Assembly (NCBI GenBank): GCA_021737205.1
Contig: JAIPEK010000069.1
Span: 1 to 9,430, forward strand
Direction: 5' to 3'
Length of the DNA stretch: 9,430 nucleotides
From: Desulfarculaceae bacterium
Lineage (GTDB): Bacteria; Desulfobacterota; Desulfobacteria; Desulfobacterales; Desulfobacteraceae
Positions 1 to 6,185 of the stretch are shown here, piece by piece (within the stretch, counting starts at the first letter, position 1; each line of letters opens with the position of its first letter). Below the pieces are notes generated by a model, which did not search any database, was not told where the DNA came from, and worked only from the letters and a program-made list of their open reading frames with translations. Position numbers and translations under genes: made by a program.

Positions 1-595
1 AGGAGCCTGTTCTTCTCAATCCGGCAAGATGGGCGGTGGTTCCCAGTTCTTTTCCGATATCAACCGCCAGGGTCCGGATGTAGGTGCCGCCGGAACAGAC
101 CACATCGATATCAATATACGGAATCTCCACGCCTTTCACCCGGATGTCGAATATGTTAATGTCACGGGGCGGCTTCTCAACGGTCTTGCCCTCCCTTGCA
201 TACCGGTAAAGGGGTTTTCCGTTGTGCTTGAGGGCGGAAAAAGTCGGCGGAATCTGTTGCTGTGGCCCCCTGAAGTGCTCCACAGCACTGGAGATGCTCG
301 GTTCGTCAAGATGCGCAGGCACAGGAAGCTCTTCTAAAACGGTTCCGGTTCTGTCCAGGGTGTCCGTTTCCACTCCCAGGTGCAGCCGGGCCAGGTACCG
401 TTTGGATCCGGAAAGGAAAAACCGGGAGAGCTTGGTCCCTTTGTTCAGCCCCACCAGAAGAAGACCGGTGGCGAAAGGGTCGAGTGTTCCCATATGCCCG
501 GTTTTGGAAACGGTTTCCAGTTTTTTCACGTACCGAACCACCTGGGCCGAAGACATGCCTTCGGGTTTGTCAACGGGAAGGATGCCGTGTATCAT
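1..595 (-). CDS. truB: tRNA pseudouridine(55) synthase TruB, C-terminal part missing
   Basis: TruB isomerises U55 in the T loop of tRNAs to pseudouridine. The frame starts with ATG at 595-593 and runs off the left edge, leaving 198 visible residues of a family usually about 300 long. The N-terminus reads GILPVDKPEGMSS. The catalytic motif KTGHMGTLDPFATG follows, with the catalytic aspartate at residue 39 (plus-strand 479-481) and the stacking tyrosine in KRY at residue 67. Further on come a SALKHNGKPLYRYAREG block, SGGTYIRTLAADIG, and AHLAGLRRTG at the edge. The ATG shares its A with the TGA stop of rbfA (1-nt overlap). I see no clear Shine-Dalgarno just upstream, so translation probably depends on reinitiation after rbfA. 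The missing part should carry the PUA domain. Family assignment is very secure. Confidence 0.97.
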   Translation of the reverse strand, partial: MIHGILPVDKPEGMSSAQVVRYVKKLETVSKTGHMGTLDPFATGLLLVGLNKGTKLSRFFLSGSKRYLARLHLGVETDTLDRTGTVLEELPVPAHLDEPSISSAVEHFRGPQQQIPPTFSALKHNGKPLYRYAREGKTVEKPPRDINIFDIRVKGVEIPYIDIDVVCSGGTYIRTLAVDIGKELGTTAHLAGLRRTGS

Positions 596-957
596 CAGAT
601 TTCATCAGATGGGTCGTCTGAAACCGATTTGAGGATGGAGTCGATCCGGGCCCCGTAATCGAAAGAGTCGTCATGGACAAACTGGAGATCCGGCATGTAC
701 TTGAGCTTCAGCTGGGGGGCGATCTGTTTTTTGATGAATTTTTTACAGCTTTTAAATCCCTGTGCGGCGTTGTTGACGGCTTGGGCCTCCCCGAACACGG
801 AATAATACACATAGGCAATGGAAAGATCTCCGGTCAGGGTGACCCGGCTGATGGTCACCATTTCCACCCGGGGGTCGCTGATTTTTTTGGTCATCAGTTC
901 CGACAGGACGGTCTGGATTTTCATGCCGATCCGTTCGGCTCTGCTATAGGGTTTCAT
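595..957 (-). CDS. rbfA: 30S ribosome-binding factor RbfA
   Basis: RbfA is a small KH-type protein that binds the 30S subunit near the 5' end of 16S rRNA and assists late small-subunit maturation, notably in the cold. At 120 residues it is full length for the family. Visible hallmarks are the N-terminal RAERIGMKIQTVLSELM helix, the KISDPRVEMVTISRVTLTGDLSIAYVY strand-turn-strand, and the C-terminal block with MPDLQFVHDDS followed by a short helix. The gene lies 9 nt after infB. An AGGAG Shine-Dalgarno about 12 nt before the ATG falls within the last two sense codons of infB (CAG GAG) and its stop, so the two genes are probably translationally coupled. Its stop overlaps the truB start. Alternatives are unlikely. 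Confidence 0.96.
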   Translation of the reverse strand: MKPYSRAERIGMKIQTVLSELMTKKISDPRVEMVTISRVTLTGDLSIAYVYYSVFGEAQAVNNAAQGFKSCKKFIKKQIAPQLKLKYMPDLQFVHDDSFDYGARIDSILKSVSDDPSDEI

Positions 958-966
958 CCGTTTTTT

Positions 967-3813
967 CTACTCCTGGCCGGGCCGTTTTTCAATCACTTCA
1001 TAGCACTCGATGATATCGTTGAGCTTGATGTCGTTGAATTTCTGGATGCCGATACCGCATTCATAGCCCTGGACCACTTCTTTTACATCATCCTTGTATC
1101 GTTTCAGCGAAGAAAGCTCGCTGTCGCATTTGACCACGCCGTCTCTGAGAAGACGGATTTTCTTGCCCCTCTGCACCCTGCCTGCCAGAATATAGGATCC
1201 GGCAATTGTTCCCACGCCGGGAACAACGAATGTGTTGCGGACTTCGGCTCTTCCGATGATATTTTCTTCGAAAGTGGATGGCATAAGTCCTTCCATGACC
1301 GCCTTGATATCATTGATCACATCATAAATGATATCGTAGAACCGCATATCCACCCCTTCTTCCTTTGCCGTCTTCCGGATATGGGGAGTGGGGCGCACGT
1401 TAAACCCGATGATGATTGCATCCGAAACAACTGCAAGCGAGATGTCCGATTCATTCACCGCCCCAGGTGCCGAATGAATGATCTTGATGTCGACTTCCTC
1501 CTTGGCAAGATCACGCAGCGAGTCGTTGAGCGCTTCGATGGAACCCTGGACGTCGGCCTTGACGATGAGGCGCATTTCCCTTACATCCTCGGTCCCCATG
1601 TTCTGGAAGAGTTTTTCAAGGCTCGCCCGGCTTTGTTTGGCCAGTTCTTTGGCCCGCTGTTTCTGCATTCTGTGCTCGCTGATCTGCTTGGCATCTTTGT
1701 CCGACGCCACGGTGACCACTTCATCGCCGGCATCCGGGACACCGTTCAACCCGATGATTTCAACCGGCGTGCTGGGCCCGGCGGATTCGGCTCTTTCCCC
1801 GAGATCATTAATCATGGCCCGTATTTTGCCCGAATGAAGCCCGCAGACAATGGAGTCCCCTTCCCGGAGCGTGCCCTCCTGGACCAGGATCGTGGCGACG
1901 GGTCCTCTGCCCGTATCCAGCCTGGATTCGACGACATATCCGAATGCGCTTTTGTCCGGGTTGGCTTTGAGCTCAAGGACTTCGGACTGAAGAAGGATCA
2001 TTTCCAGAAGATCATTAATGCCGGTTTCGGCTTTGGCAGACACTTCCACAAAGATTACGTCGCCGCCCCATGCTTCGGCCAGAAGGTCGTGTTCGGCAAG
2101 TTCCCTGGTAATCCGGGAAGGGTCGGCTCCGGGTTTGTCCATTTTGTTGACGGCGACCACGACCGGAACTCCGGCCTGTTTGGAGTGGTTGATCGCTTCG
2201 ATGGTCTGCGGCATGACGCCGTCGTCCGCTGCAACGACCAGGACGACAATATCGGTGATCTGGGCTCCCCGGGATCTCATGGATGTAAAAGCGGCATGTC
2301 CCGGTGTGTCGAGAAACGTGATCTCTCCGCTGTTCGTTTCCACCTTGTAAGCACCGATATGCTGGGTAATACCGCCGGCCTCGCCGGTGGTTATTTTGGA
2401 TTTTCTGATGACGTCGAGAAGAGAGGTCTTTCCATGGTCCACATGGCCCATGATGGTAACAACGGGGGCCCTGTGTATCATCTCGCCCTTGTCCTCTTCT
2501 TCGTTCTGATGTTTTTCAAGCAGGATGTCTTCTTCAAACGAGGCTTTTTCCACTTCATACCCGAATTCTCCGGCCACAAGAGAGGCGGTGTCAAAGTCGA
2601 TTGTCTGGTTCACCGTTGCCATGACCCCCATTCCCATGAGTTTGCTGATCATTTCATTGGCCTTGATGCCCATTCGTTTGGCAAGATCGGAAAGTTCTAT
2701 GGTCTCGTCGATTTTCACCCGCCGCTTTATGGCCTTCGGCGTTGTGATCTGGGTTTTCTGGAGGCTCCCCTTTTTGGGTTTCGCCTCCCCTTTTTTCGAT
2801 TTTTTCCGGTTGAATTTGTCTGAATACAGGTCGTTGCCTTCCACAACCGATTTCTTTTTCTTCTTTTTCCTCTTTTTACCGGAGACTTCCTGGCCGCCTT
2901 CCGCCTCTTTTTTGCTCCGGTGGTCCTTTTTCCTGCCTTTTGCTTTTTCCTCGGCCGGCACTTCAGGCGGCTGCGGCCGGGACGCAGTTTTTTGGGACTT
3001 TTCATCCGCCTTTTCAGCTTTTTCGGAAGTTTTGGCCTCTACTTTCCCGGAACCGGGTTCTGCCGGTTTTGCCGTTTCTTTGCCTGCTGCGGCTGCATCC
3101 CCGAGTTTGATGATTTTTGCGGGTTCGGATTTCTTTTTCTTCTTTTTCTTTCCGGCGGCTTTTTCGGCATCCTCAGCTGCGGGCTTCTCAGGTTCCGCTT
3201 TGTCTGCCGTCTTGTCAGCTGCAGGCTCAGGGGAGTCTTTTTCATCCGCCTGCTGTTTGGCTTCGCTTTCATCCGGTTCCGTCCCTGGAGCGGCCGGGGC
3301 CTCTTCTTGATCCTTTGAATCAGCCTGAGCGGGGGAAGGCTCTTCAGCTTTTTCGGTCTCGGAAGGCTCGTGTGCTTTTTCCGCTTCTCCGGGTTCAGGG
3401 GACTCTTCCGGTTCAGGCGGGGGGACGGCTTCAGCGGTTTCTGCTTCTTCTTCCGAGTCGGGCGGATGATCCTCTGCTTTTTCGGCTTCCTTCTCTTCAG
3501 CAGCGGGGGGAACTGTCTGTTCCTCCTCTTTTTTCTCCTGAACAGAATCGGTCTCTGTCTCTCGGTCCGGCTCATCTGCAGGGGTTTCAGGCTTTTTGGC
3601 CTTGCGCCTGCGAATAACAGACGCCTGTACCTTCACATCGTCGACCTTTTCCTCCCTGCCAAACAGCTTCTGTTTGATACGGCCGACGGTCGGATCATCA
3701 AGAGAACTCATATGACTTTTTACTTTGATATCAAGCTCGTCCAGCTTTCCAAGCAAAGCCTTGTTCGTCATGTTCAGTTCTCTGGCCAATTCATATACTC
3801 TGACTTTCGCCAT
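967..3813 (-). CDS. infB: Translation initiation factor IF-2
   Basis: IF-2 is a GTPase that places fMet-tRNA on the 30S subunit and promotes subunit joining. At 948 residues it is near the long end of the family. Residues 1-50 form a first IF2_N domain (MAKVRVYELAREL). Residues about 60-355 are a disordered Glu/Pro/Ala/Lys linker with lysine runs at 222-228 and 316-321. Residues 363-420 form a second IF2_N domain. The G domain follows, with G1 GHVDHGKT at 456-463, G3 DTPGH at 502-506, G4 NKMD at 556-559 and G5 SAK at 592-594. Domains II, III and the fMet-tRNA-binding C-terminus run to 948, and all GTP-binding residues are present. A GGGGGA Shine-Dalgarno lies 5 nt before the ATG. The 73-nt gap after nusA holds a 6-bp hairpin at 3869-3886 without a T tract, so it is not a terminator. 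Confidence 0.98.
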   Translation of the reverse strand: MAKVRVYELARELNMTNKALLGKLDELDIKVKSHMSSLDDPTVGRIKQKLFGREEKVDDVKVQASVIRRRKAKKPETPADEPDRETETDSVQEKKEEEQTVPPAAEEKEAEKAEDHPPDSEEEAETAEAVPPPEPEESPEPGEAEKAHEPSETEKAEEPSPAQADSKDQEEAPAAPGTEPDESEAKQQADEKDSPEPAADKTADKAEPEKPAAEDAEKAAGKKKKKKKSEPAKIIKLGDAAAAGKETAKPAEPGSGKVEAKTSEKAEKADEKSQKTASRPQPPEVPAEEKAKGRKKDHRSKKEAEGGQEVSGKKRKKKKKKSVVEGNDLYSDKFNRKKSKKGEAKPKKGSLQKTQITTPKAIKRRVKIDETIELSDLAKRMGIKANEMISKLMGMGVMATVNQTIDFDTASLVAGEFGYEVEKASFEEDILLEKHQNEEEDKGEMIHRAPVVTIMGHVDHGKTSLLDVIRKSKITTGEAGGITQHIGAYKVETNSGEITFLDTPGHAAFTSMRSRGAQITDIVVLVVAADDGVMPQTIEAINHSKQAGVPVVVAVNKMDKPGADPSRITRELAEHDLLAEAWGGDVIFVEVSAKAETGINDLLEMILLQSEVLELKANPDKSAFGYVVESRLDTGRGPVATILVQEGTLREGDSIVCGLHSGKIRAMINDLGERAESAGPSTPVEIIGLNGVPDAGDEVVTVASDKDAKQISEHRMQKQRAKELAKQSRASLEKLFQNMGTEDVREMRLIVKADVQGSIEALNDSLRDLAKEEVDIKIIHSAPGAVNESDISLAVVSDAIIIGFNVRPTPHIRKTAKEEGVDMRFYDIIYDVINDIKAVMEGLMPSTFEENIIGRAEVRNTFVVPGVGTIAGSYILAGRVQRGKKIRLLRDGVVKCDSELSSLKRYKDDVKEVVQGYECGIGIQKFNDIKLNDIIECYEVIEKRPGQE

Positions 3814-3886
3814 CTATGTCCCCCAAATCGTTCTCATTTGTGTTAAACCCCTTACCGGTCCATCAAATTCCAAATCCCCTTTTGGA

Positions 3887-5197
3887 TTATTGATCCTCAT
3901 CCGGTGGTTCGGGGTCGTCGTCCCCCTGCATCTCATCGGTTTCGTTTTCTTTCGCCTCTCTTTGGACAATTACTTTTTCCGCCTGCTCCATCAGTGCGGC
4001 AGCATCCTCTGCTGATAAATCCGTAAGTGAGGCGAGCTCCTCGGATTCCGCATCCGCAATTTCCCGTACCGAATTGTACCCCCCGCTCATCAGGCTCTCG
4101 GCAAGAGTGAGGTTGACGCCTGGAAGGTTCATCAGGTCGTCATATCCTTCTTTGACGCCTCTGCTGTACTCCTCCTCGCTCATCACTTCAAGATGCCATT
4201 CGGTAAGGTCGCATGCCAGGCTGATGTTCTGCCCGCTTTTGCCGATGGCAATGGACAGATACTCTTCCGGGACGATCACTTCCATGCTGCGGTTGTCTTC
4301 GTCTATGATCACCCGGTTGATCTGGGCGGGTGCAAGCGCATTGCAGACAAACTTGGCAATGTCCGGATTCCAGGGCACAATGTCGATCTTTTCTCCCCGA
4401 AGTTCCTGGACGATACTCTGGACACGGTTGCCCTTCATGCCCACGCAGGCGCCCACAGGGTCGACGTCCGAATCGGATGTTGTTACGGCGATTTTGGCCC
4501 GGACTCCGGGAATTCGAGCCGCTGTCAGAATGGATACAATGCCTTCGGATATTTCAGGGACTTCCGTTTTAAAAAGTTCCATGAGAAAGTTGGGATGGGT
4601 CCTGGACAGTATGATTTGAGCGCCTTTGGATTCTTCCAGCACGTCTGCCACATATGCCCTTATCCGGTCTCCCCGTTTGTAGCCCTCCCTGGGCATCTGT
4701 TCCCTGGGCCTCAACACAGCCTCTGCCTGGCCGAGGTTCACGATGATGCTGCCCCGGTCGAACCGGTGAACGATGCCGTTGATGATCTGACCCTTCTTGC
4801 CGATGAAGTTCTCGTACACGGCATTCTTTTCCGCTTCCCGCATTTTCTGGATAATGACCTGCTTGGCGGACTGGGCCGCGATTCTTCCGAATTCACCGGC
4901 ATCGATCCGGATACCCAGGCTGTCACCGATTTCACATTCAGGATCATACTTGTACCCTTCTTCCAGGGGCAGTTCGGTTTCCGGGTTTTCAACGCTTTCC
5001 ACCACTTCTTTGAAATGAAATACTTCGACCTGTCCGGTTTTGTTGTCGTAATGCACCTCAATATCGGCTTTCTGGCCGTATTTCTTGCGGGCTGCCGATA
5101 TGATTGCTTCCTTGAGGGTCTGTATCAGTATCTCCGAGTCGATTCCCTTATCCCGGCTCACCTGGTCTATGATCCGCTTAATATCAGTGATAAGCAT
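3887..5197 (-). CDS. nusA: Transcription termination/antitermination protein NusA
   Basis: NusA binds RNA polymerase near the exit channel, modulates pausing and termination, and joins rRNA antitermination complexes. The 436 residues show the polymerase-binding N-terminal domain (1-130), then an S1 domain (about 133-200, from KKGQIINGIVHRF). KH1 follows, with SRTHPNFLMELFKTEVPEI at 198-216 and DPVGACVGMKGNRVQSIVQEL at 246-266. KH2 holds the AIGKSGQN loop at 317-324. One C-terminal helix-hairpin-helix type domain occupies about 355-412, ending in an acidic tail. The length lies between short Firmicute NusA and the E. coli form with two acidic repeats. Here there is one such domain. The ATG is 17 nt after the rimP stop, with GGAG (plus-strand 5208-5211) 10 nt upstream of it. 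Autoregulation of the operon by NusA is known in enterobacteria, but nothing here demonstrates it. Confidence 0.98.
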   Translation of the reverse strand: MLITDIKRIIDQVSRDKGIDSEILIQTLKEAIISAARKKYGQKADIEVHYDNKTGQVEVFHFKEVVESVENPETELPLEEGYKYDPECEIGDSLGIRIDAGEFGRIAAQSAKQVIIQKMREAEKNAVYENFIGKKGQIINGIVHRFDRGSIIVNLGQAEAVLRPREQMPREGYKRGDRIRAYVADVLEESKGAQIILSRTHPNFLMELFKTEVPEISEGIVSILTAARIPGVRAKIAVTTSDSDVDPVGACVGMKGNRVQSIVQELRGEKIDIVPWNPDIAKFVCNALAPAQINRVIIDEDNRSMEVIVPEEYLSIAIGKSGQNISLACDLTEWHLEVMSEEEYSRGVKEGYDDLMNLPGVNLTLAESLMSGGYNSVREIADAESEELASLTDLSAEDAAALMEQAEKVIVQREAKENETDEMQGDDDPEPPDEDQ

Positions 5198-5214
5198 TTG
5201 AAATAATCTCCATT

Positions 5215-5700
5215 TTACTGGCCTGCCAGCCTTGCTTTTTTGATCTCTTCAAACCGGACGGTAATGTCTGTTTTGTCCACATTCACGGTTACGGTATCCT
5301 TGTCTGTATCTTTGATGATGCCGGTCATTTTGCGGCGGTCCTGCACAGGATTTTGCAATTCGATTTTTACCCGCCCGCCGAGAAACCGCTCAAAATCCTC
5401 TCTTTTTTTCAGCGGTCTTCCGGGGCCCGGGGAGGAGACTTCCAGCCGGTGCGGACCGATGTCATCCAGATACACATCCATGAGGTCTCCGAGCTGCCGG
5501 CTCATGTAAACGCAATCATCGATACTGATCCCGCCTTTTTTGTCCAGATAGACTCTGATTAAAAGCTCTCCTTTGGCAGGCAGGCATTCGATGTGTATCA
5601 GCTCGAAATCCTCAAAAGCGCACACAGGTTCCGAAAGCTCTTCGATCCGCCGGGAGAGGGATTCGGTGCTGCTGTTATGTCCGTTGTCTGCCGCCGCCAT
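5215..5700 (-). CDS. rimP: Ribosome maturation factor RimP
   Basis: RimP binds free 30S subunits and helps early assembly steps around S12 and the central pseudoknot. The 161 residues match the family length. An alpha/beta N-terminal domain spans about 15-88 and an SH3-like C-terminal domain about 92-158. The diagnostic hinge EVSSPGPGRPLKKREDF is at 87-103. The ATG at 5700 is preceded by AAGGA (plus-strand 5706-5710) with 5 nt of spacing. Another ATG, 4 nt upstream, is out of frame. It is the first gene of the rimP-nusA-infB-rbfA-truB unit, as in many bacteria. No convincing sigma70 promoter is visible between it and the terminators at 5931-6002, and the leader contains an inverted heptad-repeat element. 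Confidence 0.95.
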   Translation of the reverse strand: MAAADNGHNSSTESLSRRIEELSEPVCAFEDFELIHIECLPAKGELLIRVYLDKKGGISIDDCVYMSRQLGDLMDVYLDDIGPHRLEVSSPGPGRPLKKREDFERFLGGRVKIELQNPVQDRRKMTGIIKDTDKDTVTVNVDKTDITVRFEEIKKARLAGQ

Positions 5701-5720
5701 TCATTTCCTTGTAAGCGTTC

Positions 5721-5754
5721 ACGGTTATCAGTTCACAGTTCACAGTTCACAGTT
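5721..5754. repeat. Heptad-repeat arm, rimP-proximal
   Basis: This 34-nt stretch is made of five consecutive 7-nt units, the last lacking one base: acggtta, tcagttc, acagttc, acagttc, acagtt. The general unit is (A/T)C(A/G)GTT plus a variable seventh base. It is the partner, in inverted orientation and in register, of the arm at 5872-5905. It ends about 20 nt upstream of the rimP start, within the leader of that operon. Confidence 0.85.
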
Positions 5755-5762
5755 TTTTCCAA

Positions 5763-5852
5763 TTAACTATGCAACGATTGAAGCATCTTGGATATTGATT
5801 TCAACTCTTGAATTAATTCTTTCCCATCTAAATCTTCAAAAGAGGACCCCAT
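5763..5852 (-). pseudogene. Short frame, possible tail of an S23-type four-helix-bundle gene
   Basis: This 29-codon frame starts at an ATG (5852-5850) with only a weak GAGAG upstream and ends in TAA at 5765-5763. The same frame is open back to a stop at 5900-5898, giving 44 sense codons. The peptide has a hydrophobic/charged helical pattern. It ends with ELIQELKSISKMLQSL, which resembles the last helix of S23-type (23S rRNA intervening-sequence) four-helix-bundle proteins, often ending in a similar SKML..LI.SL. Those proteins are near 120 residues, so only a C-terminal fragment could be present. It lies exactly between the two inverted heptad arms, which supports a shrunken mobile or repeat element. 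The resemblance is judged by eye and rests on few residues. It may equally be non-coding. Confidence 0.3.
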
Positions 5853-5871
5853 AATTCTCTCTTCGTTTTTT

Positions 5872-5905
5872 AACCGTGAACCGACAACTGTAAACCGTTA
5901 ACGGT
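5872..5905. repeat. Heptad-repeat arm, terminator-proximal (inverted copy)
   Basis: Read on the minus strand this gives the units ACCGTTA, ACGGTTT, ACAGTTG, TCGGTTC, ACGGTT. These align without gaps to the arm at 5721-5754, with 26 of 34 positions identical. The arms therefore form an imperfect inverted repeat around a 117-bp AT-rich core. Transcribed from a promoter further upstream, they could pair as a long stem in the leader RNA. The remaining 5906-5930 stretch shows nothing recognisable. Confidence 0.8.
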
Positions 5906-5930
5906 TACGTTTCCTTTCCTTATGTTTCTA

Positions 5931-5958
5931 TAAACAACAAAACGGGCGGATGCCCGTT
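5931..5958 (-). terminator. Intrinsic terminator T2 (distal) of the tRNA-Gly transcript
   Basis: On the minus strand a perfect 7-bp stem AACGGGC/GCCCGTT with a 4-nt loop (plus-strand 5941-5958) is followed by a T-rich tail, TTGTTGTTTA. It lies about 12 nt beyond T1. The plus-strand side has no T tract, so it should act only on minus-strand transcripts. Confidence 0.75.
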
Positions 5959-5969
5959 CCTGTTCTTAC

Positions 5970-6002
5970 AAAAACCCGGCCGAAGGAACCCCGAAGGCCG
6001 GG
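5970..6002 (-). terminator. Intrinsic terminator T1 (proximal) of the tRNA-Gly transcript
   Basis: On the minus strand a GC-only 7-bp stem CCCGGCC/GGCCGGG (plus-strand 5996-6002 and 5975-5981) encloses a 14-nt loop and is followed directly by TTTTT. It is the first terminator after pheT and the tRNA, so it probably ends both the tRNA transcript and any read-through from pheST. Confidence 0.85.
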
Positions 6003-6004
6003 AT

Positions 6005-6058
6005 CGGATTTCACCATTAAAAATGGAACCAACCATCCGCCATCTTTACCCTTGAAGA
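6005..6058 (-). other. Structured 3' trailer of the tRNA-Gly transcript
   Basis: The transcript between the mature tRNA end and T1 can fold into two structures. One is a hairpin of CCATCTT (6061-6055) with AAGATGG (6046-6040) and an 8-nt loop. Its 5' arm includes the encoded CCA of the tRNA. The other is an outer CGGAT/ATCCG stem (6039-6035 with 6009-6005) around a 5-bp CCATT/AATGG hairpin with a 3-nt loop (6026-6014). The pairing is seen in the sequence; any function is inference. It may only direct 3' processing. Confidence 0.4.
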
Positions 6059-6134
6059 TGGAGCGGGCAACGAGACTCGAACTCGCGACATCAAGCTTGG
6101 GAAGCTTGCACTCTACCAACTGAGTTATGCCCGC
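6059..6134 (-). tRNA. tRNA-Gly, anticodon CCC
   Basis: A 76-nt canonical cloverleaf that delivers glycine to GGG codons. The acceptor stem is GCGGGCA/TGCCCGC (7 bp), with discriminator T as usual for bacterial tRNA-Gly, and the CCA end is encoded (6061-6059). The D arm is ACTC-AGTTGGTA-GAGT. The anticodon stem CAAGC/GCTTG closes the loop TTCCCAA, placing CCC at plus-strand 6101-6099. The variable region is 5 nt, and the T arm GCGAG-TTCGAGT-CTCGT has one G-T pair. The gene has its own promoter just upstream and tandem terminators downstream, so it can be transcribed independently of pheST. Its position next to a phenylalanine synthetase operon has no evident functional link. Confidence 0.97.
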
Positions 6135-6145
6135 ATCAAACGGCA

Positions 6146-6173
6146 ATTATAACAGCGCATTAGATTTTGTCAA
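6146..6173 (-). promoter_or_regulatory. Near-consensus sigma70 promoter of the tRNA-Gly gene
   Basis: On the minus strand a perfect -35 TTGACA (6173-6168) and a perfect -10 TATAAT (6151-6146) are separated by 16 bp. The -10 also carries the extended TG element (TGTTATAAT). The tRNA 5' end is 11 nt after the -10, so transcription should start about 5 nt before the mature end, leaving a very short leader. It lies in the gap between pheT and the tRNA. The -35 sits in a 16-bp perfect inverted repeat at 6164-6179. Confidence 0.9.
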
Positions 6174-6185
6174 CAAAATGTTGGC

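Noticed and set aside
592..610. Direct repeat tcatcagat (592-600 and 602-610) at the rbfA/truB junction
   Set aside because: The repeat is short and accounted for by the end of rbfA and the overlapping start of truB. The extra ATG in the second copy is out of frame with truB.
673..2823. 716-codon plus-strand open frame opposite infB
   Set aside because: It is antisense to the G domain and C-terminus of a clear infB. Its translation is rich in Phe, Gly, His and Asp, with no domain pattern. The frame is open because of the codon bias of the true gene.
2525..3310. 261-codon plus-strand frame rich in Ser and Phe opposite the IF-2 linker
   Set aside because: The poly-Phe and poly-Ser pattern is the complement of the Lys/Glu/Ala codons in the linker; it is a shadow.
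3869..3886. Possible terminator between nusA and infB
   Set aside because: The TCCAAA/TTTGGA hairpin is short and AT-rich and is not followed by a T tract on the transcribed strand.
4193..5206. 337-codon plus-strand frame opposite nusA
   Set aside because: It is a complete antisense shadow of nusA with no recognisable motif.
5721..5754. Possible CRISPR-like array
   Set aside because: The repeats are contiguous 7-mers without spacers, and there are no cas genes.
5573..5854. 93-codon plus-strand frame over the rimP start and heptad element
   Set aside because: It is antisense to rimP and runs through the repeats, with no ribosome-binding site or domain pattern.
5928..6146. 72-codon minus-strand frame across the tRNA and terminators
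   Set aside because: Its GITQLVECKLPKLDVASSSLVARS portion is translated tRNA sequence, a well-known spurious call. The rest reads through terminator stems.
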